This document shows positions 1 to 7,714 of a stretch of DNA of 64,000 nucleotides, piece after piece; the stretch's first letter is position 1, and each line of letters begins with the position of its first letter. The DNA lies in assembly GCA_964485695.1 (NCBI GenBank), contig CAZAKZ010000008.1, forward strand, positions 1 to 64,000, read 5' to 3'. The translations under genes and the position numbers were made by a program. The notes under the pieces were generated by a model that did not search any database, was not told the DNA's origin, and worked only from the letters and a program-made list of their open reading frames with translations. This DNA is from CAZAKZ01 sp964485695 (GTDB lineage: Bacteria; Planctomycetota; JAFGQW01).

Positions 1-18
1 TTTGTGCATGTTCAAAGG

Positions 19-240
19 CTATTTTCCGGACATATGTCCTTGGATAATACACTTAGGCCAGTACTGTTCGTGCTGCCAACGATCAGTGGCTTGCTCGAGC
101 AACTCCAGGTAGCGATCGACCCAGGTGGGTGGGAAGGCACCTGTATTCAGCAGGACATGCGACGGGCAACCCTCTCCAAGGCAGTGATCGAAGAGCTGAT
201 CCTCCAGATTGGCTTTCGAGTTCCTGTCGTTTGACATGTT
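19..240 (-). CDS. small hypothetical protein
   Basis: A 73-residue ORF that I do not recognise. It is rich in Trp, Tyr, His and Cys and acidic in its second half, with a helical-looking stretch (WVDRYLELLEQATDRW) that reads like real protein. The start is placed at the ATG at 240 because it follows a purine-rich stretch (AGAAAGAAAC). The same frame stays open upstream to about 405, through a fragment related to the 3' end of the HNH gene at 31035-32339. The ORF may therefore be the tail of a rearranged HNH-family gene rather than an independent gene. There is no signal peptide or membrane segment. Confidence 0.5.
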   Translation of the reverse strand, partial: NMSNDRNSKANLEDQLFDHCLGEGCPSHVLLNTGAFPPTWVDRYLELLEQATDRWQHEQYWPKCIIQGHMSGK

Positions 241-245
241 GTTTC

Positions 246-363
246 TTTCTACTACGGAGATCGACGTCTCGATGTCGGCGGCGTCTGCAATTGCAGACGC
301 CGCCCGGACGCCAGCTGCCATCGGGATCTCCATGAGGACGGCCAGGTCTGGACCGGAGTCAAT
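246..363 (-). pseudogene. HNH-endonuclease gene fragment (3' remnant)
   Basis: Read on the minus strand, this stretch translates as DSGPDLAVLMEIP, a variable linker, then ADAADIET and a terminal ER. The HNH protein at 31035-32339 has DSGPDAAALMEIP, a linker and ADTADIET followed nine residues on by ER. Hand alignment of the DNA gives 35 of 39 bases identical over the first block and 22 of 24 over the second, with a four-codon longer linker here. Similarity is not visible upstream of about 363 or beyond 246. It is seen directly as sequence similarity. Whether it is a dead copy or part of a living paralogue that diverges on both sides is inference. Confidence 0.7.
277..304. repeat. 28-bp perfect palindrome
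   Basis: Two 14-base arms (GGCGGCGTCTGCAA and its exact reverse complement) meet with no spacer, centred between 290 and 291. It lies inside the HNH gene fragment, exactly where that fragment has four extra codons relative to the full-length gene. The full-length gene has only a short imperfect inverted repeat (GTCTG, six bases, CAGAC) at the same place. On the minus strand it could fold as a hairpin 135 bases past the stop of the propeller gene at 439. No U-tract follows, so it is not a standard terminator. Confidence 0.9.
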
Positions 364-438
364 TGTATAAGCAGCATGATGATCGATACCGACAATCAGT
401 ATATTAATGTATCGTCAAGGTGAACCGAATCCCCACCC

Positions 439-1713
439 CTACCTCAGAACCACCGTCACCGACGACAGCACGGTGCTCACCCCGCCCGGCGCCCCCGGAT
501 CCAGGACCACGCCGCCGGCGTGCACCGGCAGGTTAAGGCCCGGCGGCATTGCAGCTGGGATGTGGACCGCGGCCTGGCCTCGGGCCTGGCCATCGAGGGC
601 GCCCTGGAAGCCGGAGAAGATGGCCGGCAGGGTGTTGGCCACGGTGACGGCCAGGAGGGTGTCCGCGGCCAGGTTCAGCACCTCGCCGCCCGCGAAGGTT
701 CCGAGAGCGGGCCGGGTGGAAAAGCTCAGGCCCAGGACGTAGATCTTGCCGGCGTCGGAGGGCCGGGGGCTCGAGAGGGTGAGGGTCATGGTGGTGCCCG
801 GCGTGGCCGGGCCTGAGGTGGTGATGCGGCGGCTTCCGTATTCCTCCACGCCCGTGAAGAGGAGTTTTCTGGGGCTGTAGGTGTAGGTCTTGATCACTGC
901 GGAACCGCCGGTGATCTCCCGGACGTCGGTCTCGGTGGCCACGAGGAAGGTGTTGCGCGGGGTGAGGGCCAGAGCGTTGGCCTTGGCTCCGGTCCAGAGA
1001 GTGGATACGGCCAGGGAGGTGTCGTCGATCCGAACTAGGCCCGGGGCCTGGAACCGCGACACGATGTAATCGCCAGTGGTTGGGTCCTGGACCACGCCGC
1101 TCGGGTCGCTGATGAGGGAACTGGAGGCGAGGAAGGTGGATATTGAGGCGGAGGCCGGGTCGAACTGGATGAGGCTGCCAGGGGCGGGGGCGGGCAGGGG
1201 CGGGAACACCACGGCCAGGAGGGTGCCGATGTCCCGGTTCAGGGCCACGTCGTTCAGGGGGATCCCGATGTTTGCCAGGGTGGTCAGCTGGTTCGAGGTC
1301 GGATCGAACCGGAGGAGGTGGCCCATCTGGCCGGCATTGATAAACGTGCCGTCCGGGGCCAGCACGTGTCCGTTGGTGAACCGGAAGGTCGAGGACAGGG
1401 CCTTCAGGGTGGTGACGGCGCCGCCGGAGGTGACCGTGGCCAGGTAGCTCTTACTGAGGCTGGTGCCCTCTACGAAGGGCACGAAGAGGGCGCTGTTGTC
1501 CGCGTTCATGGTGACGCTGTTGGGAAAGTAGCCCGGGAGACCCGTGGTCAGGGTGTTCAGGACGCCTGTACTCGGGCTGTAGAACAGGGGGCCTCCGGTG
1601 AAGCTCGAGGCGTCGCTCAGGATCAGGTTGCCGCTCGTGGGCTGACCCCGGACCGCGGTTTGGACCAGCAGCACCGCACTCAAGACCTGGATGACCTGGA
1701 GAAAGCGTTTCAT
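439..1713 (-). CDS. secreted beta-propeller-like protein with shared C-terminal domain
   Basis: A 424-residue exported protein. A signal peptide (hydrophobic residues about 4-22) precedes a long beta-rich region with repeated short blades of the LLRFDPTSNQLTTLANIG and LIQFDPASASISTFLAS type, as in NHL/SMP-30-like propellers. The last 130 residues carry the C-terminal domain found in several other proteins of this window (AGKIYVLGLSF, then FSGFQGALD). ATG 1713 follows a strong GGGGAGG. Its role is unknown and it probably acts outside the cytoplasm. It diverges from the MoxR operon across about 200 bases. Confidence 0.85.
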   Translation of the reverse strand: MKRFLQVIQVLSAVLLVQTAVRGQPTSGNLILSDASSFTGGPLFYSPSTGVLNTLTTGLPGYFPNSVTMNADNSALFVPFVEGTSLSKSYLATVTSGGAVTTLKALSSTFRFTNGHVLAPDGTFINAGQMGHLLRFDPTSNQLTTLANIGIPLNDVALNRDIGTLLAVVFPPLPAPAPGSLIQFDPASASISTFLASSSLISDPSGVVQDPTTGDYIVSRFQAPGLVRIDDTSLAVSTLWTGAKANALALTPRNTFLVATETDVREITGGSAVIKTYTYSPRKLLFTGVEEYGSRRITTSGPATPGTTMTLTLSSPRPSDAGKIYVLGLSFSTRPALGTFAGGEVLNLAADTLLAVTVANTLPAIFSGFQGALDGQARGQAAVHIPAAMPPGLNLPVHAGGVVLDPGAPGGVSTVLSSVTVVLR

Positions 1714-1839
1714 CGATGACCTCCCCGATTCTGAGGGTTCTCGCGATTCAGCCGATAGAATAGTCTCTCATCGCTTCCCCTGTCCATCAAGAACTGTATG
1801 GCGTGGACAACATCGACGGGCCCCCGTATCATGGGGAGC

Positions 1840-1873
1840 TTTCCTGCTTCATCAGCAGGAAATCCCGGGATTT
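1840..1873 (+). promoter_or_regulatory. overlapping hairpin and palindrome in operon leader
   Basis: TTTCCTGCT (1840-1848) and AGCAGGAAA (1854-1862) form a perfect 9-bp stem with a 5-base loop. The last three bases overlap a perfect 14-bp palindrome, AAATCCC-GGGATTT (1860-1873), followed by further Ts. The two structures cannot form fully at once. The site lies 37-70 bases before the GTG start at 1910 and after the divergent start at 1713. It could be a dual operator or a simple leader switch. Function is inference. Confidence 0.4.
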
Positions 1874-1909
1874 TTCAGGTTCTGACGGATACGGTGAGGA
1901 GATCGATCG

Positions 1910-4222
1910 GTGCGCCTGATCCTGCTGGCTATCGTGGTTCTGACGTGCATGGCGGGGCCGGTCCGGGCCCAGGTGCCAGTGACCAAGGAACCACCCGCCC
2001 TCCAGTTCCGGATCATTGCCGGACGCATGTACGCCCGGGCCGACCTCAGGGCCCTGGAGAAGAGCGTGGCGGCCCACCTGCTGGTGGACCTGGGAAGGCC
2101 CGGTCCCCTGGACCTGCACCAGAATACCGCCGGTCTCCTGGAGCTCGAGTCGGGCCAGGAGCTGGACATCGAGTTCGGGGACCACACGGCCGCCGATATC
2201 CAGCCCGACGTGTCCCGTCTCCGGTTCCTCGAATATCTGACCATGGAGTATGCCCGGGAGCTGGAGGAGGTCCCGGTGGTGGGTATCCTGGGCGTGGGCG
2301 CCTTTCGCGGTGCCCGACTGCGCATCGACTACCAAAAGAACAAGCTCTGGATCCTGCCCAGAAAGGAGATCACGGGCCCCGAGAACGATCCGGAACCCGC
2401 TCCCGAGGCAGAACCGGCCCCCGAAAAGCCGGCGGCCAAGGTCTATAGCATCCCCATGACCGTAGACGTGGACTACTACCGGTTCAAGGTGGTGGTGGAC
2501 GGAAAGCGCGTCCTGGACGCGGCGCCCGGCACGGGCGAGGCGGACACCTGGATATCGGCGGGCATGGCCGAGCACCTGGGCCATGCGGGCGGCGACGTCG
2601 AGTCCGCCTGTCTCGGCGACCTCGACATCTCGAAGTACGTGGCCCTGCGCCCGGGCGACAATCCGGACGGATTTCCGGGCCAGCCAGACATGCTGCTCGG
2701 CAACAACCTGCTCTCTCATTTCCTGGTCACCCTGGATCCACACCACAAGACCCTGGAGCTGGAGGAAGTGCGAGCACCGAAGTTTCCAGCCGAGGAACAG
2801 GCGTGCTTCAAGGCCCTGGCGGCCCGGGACGCGGACGGTCTGGAGGCGTTTCTCGGGAAACACGAGAAACATCGCCTCGCCCTGGATGCAGGCACGGCCC
2901 TGCTCCGGATACGACTCGAGGCGTCGCCGCTGGAGGAGGCATCCCTGAACCGGGCCGTGGAGCTCTATGCCAAGACCACGCCGGCCAAGCGGCGGTCCCG
3001 CATGGTGCTCGACCTGGTGAAGCGCATGGTCACCCGGCGGCCGGAGGTCTATCGCATCATCCGTAAGACCGCCCTGGACATCGCCCTGAAGCACGCGCGC
3101 ATGGACGAGGACCCGAGCGCCCTGCACAAGGCCCGCAGCGAGATCGGCGGCCTCCTCCTGGAAAAGGGCGAGGTGCGCGAGGCCTACCGGCACCTGCTCT
3201 CGGCCGCCTTCGGCCTGCCCCGGGACGGCATGATCAACCTGCGCCTCGGGAAACTCTACGAGAAAAAGGGCATGCTGGAGAGGGCGTGGTCGCGGTTTCT
3301 CCAGGCGGCCATCACCGAGGAGGGCGGCCCCGGGGGCCTCGAAGGAATGAAGCGCCTGGCCGACAAGAAGGGGGTGAGGACCCCCTACGACGTGGACGAG
3401 ATGGAGAAGCTCCTCGAGGGCCGCGTTCCCGCCTATCAACCGGCCAGCACCTATGCACCGGAGGACGGCAAACGGCCCACGCGCACGGTTCTCGCCGAGC
3501 TCTTCACGGCCGTCGGGGGTCGGGCGTGTCCCGGAGCGGACCTCGCCTTCGAGGGCATGGCTGTCCACTTCGCTCACGGCGAGGTGGCCGTGCTCCAGCA
3601 CCACCTCATGGCGCCCCTGTCGTCGCCTGCGGCGCTCCGGCGGGCACAGCGCCTCGGAGTCCGCGGCGTGCCCCGGGTGATCCTCGACGCCCGGGTGCCC
3701 GTGGCCCGGGTCGGCGGTCCTCCGGAAAAGGCCGCCCGCGAGTTTCGCAAGGTGATCCGGGCCGTGGAGGAGCGCCTCAAATCGGCAACGCCCTGGACCC
3801 TGGACGTGACCGGCAAGGTGGACAAGGGAAAGGTGTCGGTTTCAGTGACCGTGAAGGGTCCCGAGGTCGAGGACTTCAGGCTGCGCCTGTTCCTCTGCGA
3901 GAAGACGGTGATGTTTCCGGGCCGGAACAAGATGGTTCTCCACCGCTACGTGACCCGGTTCGACATGGCCCGGGGAGGGATTCCGATCCCCTCGGCCGCC
4001 GGCGCCCGCACCCTCACCCGGGACGTCTCCCTTTCCCAGGTCATGGATGAGCTCGACGACCACCTGGATGCTGTGGAGGATCGGGAGAATATGGAGTTTC
4101 CCCTGCGTCCGACCGAGGTGGCGCCTCGCCAGGTGGCGGTGGTGGCCATCCTGGAGGACGGAGGCGGCGCCGTGAAGCAGGCCGGAACCTGGGAAGCCGT
4201 TGCAGGGGAGCGCGAGAATTGA
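1910..4222 (+). CDS. exported protein: two retropepsin-like lobes, TPR-like helices, thioredoxin-like domain
   Basis: 770 residues, with a signal peptide over residues 1-21 ending at VRA-Q. The first region (about 30-150) and second region (about 180-290) look like clan AA aspartyl protease lobes. Each ends in the typical block (VVGILGVGAFRGARLRIDY; DMLLGNNLLSHFLVTLD). The catalytic DTG is replaced by DLG in the first lobe and is not recognisable in the second, so activity is doubtful. Helical TPR-like repeats follow (about 300-500). Next is a thioredoxin-like segment (ELFTAVGGRACPGAD, later GVRGVPRVILD with the usual cis-proline) in which only one Cys of CxxC remains. The GTG start at 1910 has GAGGAG eight bases upstream. 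It is the first gene of the MoxR/vWA operon; the next ATG overlaps its stop by one base. Confidence 0.85.
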   Translation: MRLILLAIVVLTCMAGPVRAQVPVTKEPPALQFRIIAGRMYARADLRALEKSVAAHLLVDLGRPGPLDLHQNTAGLLELESGQELDIEFGDHTAADIQPDVSRLRFLEYLTMEYARELEEVPVVGILGVGAFRGARLRIDYQKNKLWILPRKEITGPENDPEPAPEAEPAPEKPAAKVYSIPMTVDVDYYRFKVVVDGKRVLDAAPGTGEADTWISAGMAEHLGHAGGDVESACLGDLDISKYVALRPGDNPDGFPGQPDMLLGNNLLSHFLVTLDPHHKTLELEEVRAPKFPAEEQACFKALAARDADGLEAFLGKHEKHRLALDAGTALLRIRLEASPLEEASLNRAVELYAKTTPAKRRSRMVLDLVKRMVTRRPEVYRIIRKTALDIALKHARMDEDPSALHKARSEIGGLLLEKGEVREAYRHLLSAAFGLPRDGMINLRLGKLYEKKGMLERAWSRFLQAAITEEGGPGGLEGMKRLADKKGVRTPYDVDEMEKLLEGRVPAYQPASTYAPEDGKRPTRTVLAELFTAVGGRACPGADLAFEGMAVHFAHGEVAVLQHHLMAPLSSPAALRRAQRLGVRGVPRVILDARVPVARVGGPPEKAAREFRKVIRAVEERLKSATPWTLDVTGKVDKGKVSVSVTVKGPEVEDFRLRLFLCEKTVMFPGRNKMVLHRYVTRFDMARGGIPIPSAAGARTLTRDVSLSQVMDELDDHLDAVEDRENMEFPLRPTEVAPRQVAVVAILEDGGGAVKQAGTWEAVAGEREN

Positions 4223-5745
4223 TGGCTGAAGGAATGTCGGATCAGAAATCGTCCATGGATCGGGCCGTCCGGCAGGCCCGGCTTTCGCTCCGGTACGGCC
4301 TGGTCCAGGCCGGCCAACACCTGGTGCGGGCCCGCACTCTGGCGGCTCTGGACCGCGGACTTCGCCTCGGCTGCCGCATGCTTGCGGGCCTGGCGGCCCT
4401 CTACCTCCTCTGGCGCCTCGGGGTGCTCTGCACCGGTATGACCGACCCGATCCTCGGCGCCTGGCCCTTCCTGGGCCTCGCCCTCCTGGTCTCCCTCTGC
4501 CCCCTGCCCGGGCTGGTGTTCAGGGCGAGCGGTGGCCTGGAAAACCTCTCGGACGTGGCCGAGCGACTGGATCTGGCCGCCGGCAACCAGAACCGCATTG
4601 CCTCGGCCCTGTCCCTGTCCTCGGGGCCGGTGGGCTCCTTCGAGGCCGCGGCCGTGGCCGCCGGCCTCGAGGCCGTGGAAGCGGCGAGAGGTATCGTTCC
4701 CGTGGTGCCGCAGCGGCGCCTGCCCGGCGGCCTCGAGATCGGGGCCGCGTACCTGGGCGTGGTGGTGCTGGCCGTGGCGGGATTCATTCCCGTGGGTATC
4801 CAGGGGCCCGCGGTCCCGGGCTCCGGGGCCGAGGAGGCGCAGCCTCGTGTCGCCCGGTCCCCCGGTCACCTTCCCGGAACACGAGAAACGCCCCGGGAGG
4901 CGGGACGTTCTCCGCAGGAGGCCGCGGAAGTGGATTCGTCCGAGAAGCCCCAGACCGAATCCGCCCGGGGAAAGGCCCGGAGCAAGCCCTCACCGGCGGG
5001 GAAGCGGGTGAAGGCCGCCGGCCTCCCCGGCAAGGGGAAGAGCGGCGAGGCCCGGCAGGCCCGGCAGTCGTCGGTGTCCCGCGGCGATCCCACCGAGGGC
5101 GACTTCCCGCCCACGGGCGCGCCCAAGAAGAAACCCAGGGTCGGGAAGAAGAAGGACCGCAATCCCCCGAAGGCTCGCGTCGTGGGCCAGCGCAGGAAAG
5201 AGGGCCGGCAGACCGGCGCCACCGCAGGCCAGGGCGGGTCCGGCGGCGGGGCCATGAGTCCGGTGAAGAGTCCCTGGGCGCAGCGCGACCGCTCCAGCGA
5301 CGAGCCCCTCCCAGAGAATCCTGCGGATGAGGACGTGGAGGACGAGATCGAGGAGGAAGAGGCGCGCGGGGGCACGCAACCGAGCCTGCGCGACCGCAAG
5401 GCCGCTACCTCCCGGGATCTCTCCATCTCGGGTCCGGGTGAGGGGGGGGAAGGCCGGGGGGGCCCGACCCCGCACAAGAAGGCGCGCGGCACCGCGTCCA
5501 TGGTGCTCGGGGTACCGGTGCCGGACTTCGTGCGCGGCCTCCTCAATCCGGGCACGACCAAGGTGACCCATGAACGGGTGGAGCCCGTGACCTCGCCGGG
5601 CAAGGCCCATGATCCCGCATCCGCGGCCGCCCGCAAGGGTCTGGAGCCCCGGATTCCCGCGACAAGGATTCCTCTGAGCGTGCGCGAGGTGGTGCGTCGT
5701 TTCTTGAAATCGCTTCACAGACCCGGACGAACCCCGGGTTCCTGA
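4222..5745 (+). CDS. membrane protein with long basic low-complexity tail
   Basis: 507 residues. The N-terminal part has two membrane helices (about residues 50-70 and 75-95), then a soluble helical segment and a third helix near 175-198. The remaining 300 residues are low-complexity, rich in Lys, Arg, Gly, Pro, Ser and Glu. The layout recalls the DUF4175-like membrane proteins often found beside moxR, but the family assignment is uncertain. The start is taken as ATG 4222, in a TGATG overlap with the previous stop; ATG 4234 is an alternative. Position suggests it works with the MoxR ATPase and the vWA proteins that follow. Confidence 0.8.
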   Translation: MAEGMSDQKSSMDRAVRQARLSLRYGLVQAGQHLVRARTLAALDRGLRLGCRMLAGLAALYLLWRLGVLCTGMTDPILGAWPFLGLALLVSLCPLPGLVFRASGGLENLSDVAERLDLAAGNQNRIASALSLSSGPVGSFEAAAVAAGLEAVEAARGIVPVVPQRRLPGGLEIGAAYLGVVVLAVAGFIPVGIQGPAVPGSGAEEAQPRVARSPGHLPGTRETPREAGRSPQEAAEVDSSEKPQTESARGKARSKPSPAGKRVKAAGLPGKGKSGEARQARQSSVSRGDPTEGDFPPTGAPKKKPRVGKKKDRNPPKARVVGQRRKEGRQTGATAGQGGSGGGAMSPVKSPWAQRDRSSDEPLPENPADEDVEDEIEEEEARGGTQPSLRDRKAATSRDLSISGPGEGGEGRGGPTPHKKARGTASMVLGVPVPDFVRGLLNPGTTKVTHERVEPVTSPGKAHDPASAAARKGLEPRIPATRIPLSVREVVRRFLKSLHRPGRTPGS

Positions 5746-5795
5746 AATCAACCTGAAATCAATATGAAGAGTCGTTCAAAAGGATGGACTTGCAC

Positions 5796-6824
5796 ATGAC
5801 TGAAAATGCCTCCTCTCTCCCCGGCGCTGGAGAGGCGCGGGAAAAATCCGAGGCCTTCCGGGGAACCGTCCAGCGCCTGCGCGACGAGATCCACAAGGTG
5901 GTGGTGGGCCAGGATCTGGTGGTGGACGGAGTGCTGGCCGCGCTCCTCTGTGACGGTCATGCGCTGCTGGAGGGCGTGCCCGGCCTGGCCAAGACCCTCC
6001 TGGTGCGCACCCTGGCCGACACGCTGGAGCTCCAGTTTTCACGTATCCAGTTCACCCCCGACCTGATGCCGGCCGACATCATCGGCACCATGGTGCTCCG
6101 CGAGGTGGAAGGCGGCCGGGGCCATGAGCTCCGGTTCGAGGAAGGGCCGCTGGTGGCCAACTTCATCCTCGCCGACGAGATCAACCGGGCCACGCCCAAG
6201 ACCCAGTCCGCTCTGCTAGAGGCCATGCAGGAGCGCACCCTCACCGTGTCCAGGAAGACCCGGCCCCTGCCCGAGCCCTTCGTGGTGCTGGCCACCCAGA
6301 ACCCCATCGAGCAGGAGGGCACGTATCCCCTGCCCGAAGCGCAGATGGACCGGTTCCTGCTCAAGCTGCTGGTGGACTATCCGGCCGAGGAGGAATACCG
6401 GGAAATCCTGGCCCGGACCACCGGCGAGGCCGTGCCCGAGGCGAAACCCATGGCCACGGCCGCCGAGGTCCTCGACATGCGCCGGGTGGTGCGCCAGGTG
6501 CCGGTGTCCGACCAGGTGGAGACCTACGCCATCCGCCTCATGATGGCGACCCAGCCCGGATCTCCGTACGCCCCCGACGACGTGAATCAATACGTGAGCC
6601 TCGGCTCGAGTCCCCGCGGAGCCCAGGCCCTGCTGCTCGTGGGCAAGTTCAATGCCCTGCTGGACGGACGCTTCACCGTGTCCTGCGAGGATGTTCGAAA
6701 GGCCGCGCCCCTGGTGCTTCGCCACCGCGTGCTCATGAACTTCGAGGGGCAGGCCCGGCGCATCCACCCCGATGGCATCGTGGCCCGGGCCGTGGAGGCC
6801 GTGCCCGAATTGACCCACGTGTGA
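5796..6824 (+). CDS. MoxR-family AAA+ ATPase
   Basis: 342 residues, the usual size for MoxR. Walker A is GVPGLAKT, Walker B is ILADEINRATPKTQ, and sensor 1 is VLATQNPIEQEGTYPLPEAQ, all diagnostic of the family. These hexameric ATPases act as chaperones for partner proteins with von Willebrand domains, and such partners are encoded next. The start is uncertain: ATG 5796 has AAAGGA 11 bases upstream, while an in-frame ATG at 5784 overlaps that site. The gene is followed by a DUF58 gene with overlapping or near-overlapping ends. Confidence 0.95.
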   Translation: MTENASSLPGAGEAREKSEAFRGTVQRLRDEIHKVVVGQDLVVDGVLAALLCDGHALLEGVPGLAKTLLVRTLADTLELQFSRIQFTPDLMPADIIGTMVLREVEGGRGHELRFEEGPLVANFILADEINRATPKTQSALLEAMQERTLTVSRKTRPLPEPFVVLATQNPIEQEGTYPLPEAQMDRFLLKLLVDYPAEEEYREILARTTGEAVPEAKPMATAAEVLDMRRVVRQVPVSDQVETYAIRLMMATQPGSPYAPDDVNQYVSLGSSPRGAQALLLVGKFNALLDGRFTVSCEDVRKAAPLVLRHRVLMNFEGQARRIHPDGIVARAVEAVPELTHV

Positions 6825-6835
6825 CGGGCAGCGCC

Positions 6836-7714
6836 ATGAGTGACCTGTTCCCCCCGGATTTCGTCTCGGCTCTGATCCAGCTGCGCATCGAGGCGAGGCA
6901 GGTGCCCAGGGGCGGGCACCACGCCGAGCACCACGCCCGCGAACCGGGCTCCGGCATCGAGTTCAGGGACTACCGACCCTATGCGCCCGGCGACGACGTC
7001 CGCCGCGTGGACTGGAACCTCTACCGGCGCTTCGGACGCGTTTTTTTGAGGTTGCTGGACGAGGTCCGGGACCTGCCCCTCTACTGTCTGACGGACATGA
7101 GCGACTCACTCTGGCTGGAGCAGCCTCCCCGGGCCGATGCCGCGCGGCGTTCGGCCGCGGTCATGGCGGCTGTGAGCCTCAACCAGCTGGACGCCGCCGC
7201 CGTGTTTCCCTTCGGCGCCGATCTGGGAACCCCGCTTCCGGCAACGCGGGGCAAGCAGAACCTCCACCGGGTCCTCGCCTTCCTGGAAGGCCTGACCGCC
7301 CTGGGTCGTACCGACTTGCGTAGGAGCCTGCAGACGTTTTCCCGGCTGCCGGTGAAGCCCGGCCTGGCCGTGGTCATCTCCGACTTCTTCGATCCCCACG
7401 GCTTGGAGGCCGTGGGAGAGGGGCTGGCAACGCTTAGACACCGGTTGGTGATGATCCGGGTGATGCGCGGGAGCGACGGCGATCCGGAACTCCGGGGTGA
7501 GTTCAGGCTCGCCGATTGCGAGTCCGAGGAGACCCTCGACGTCTCGGTCTCTGACCGTCTCCTCGACCGCTATCGGGAGGCGTACGTGGACTTCGAAGGG
7601 GGGCTCAGGACCCTGGCCGCGCGGCGTGGTGCCTTCTTGCTCGAGGTGGACATGGAAGAGGCCCTGCTGCCGCAGTTCGGCCTCCTCTTCCAGGATGGAG
7701 TGCTGAAAACGTGA
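6836..7714 (+). CDS. DUF58 (vWA-like) protein
   Basis: 292 residues. It has the DUF58 hallmark GSGIEFRDYRPYAPGDDVRRVDWN near residues 42-65, followed by a vWA-like fold (LYCLTDMSDSL) and a C-terminal strand-helix region. DUF58 genes nearly always follow moxR and the products are thought to be ATPase partners. A GTG at 6821 would overlap the previous stop in a GTGA. ATG 6836 is preferred here because it starts at the conserved MSDLFPPDF. It is followed by a 4-base overlap with the next gene. Confidence 0.93.
   Translation: MSDLFPPDFVSALIQLRIEARQVPRGGHHAEHHAREPGSGIEFRDYRPYAPGDDVRRVDWNLYRRFGRVFLRLLDEVRDLPLYCLTDMSDSLWLEQPPRADAARRSAAVMAAVSLNQLDAAAVFPFGADLGTPLPATRGKQNLHRVLAFLEGLTALGRTDLRRSLQTFSRLPVKPGLAVVISDFFDPHGLEAVGEGLATLRHRLVMIRVMRGSDGDPELRGEFRLADCESEETLDVSVSDRLLDRYREAYVDFEGGLRTLAARRGAFLLEVDMEEALLPQFGLLFQDGVLKT

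Noticed and set aside
1829..3604. 591-residue minus-strand ORF opposite the first operon gene.
   Set aside because: It is an antisense shadow produced by high third-position GC; the plus-strand frame has signal peptide, motifs and a ribosome site.
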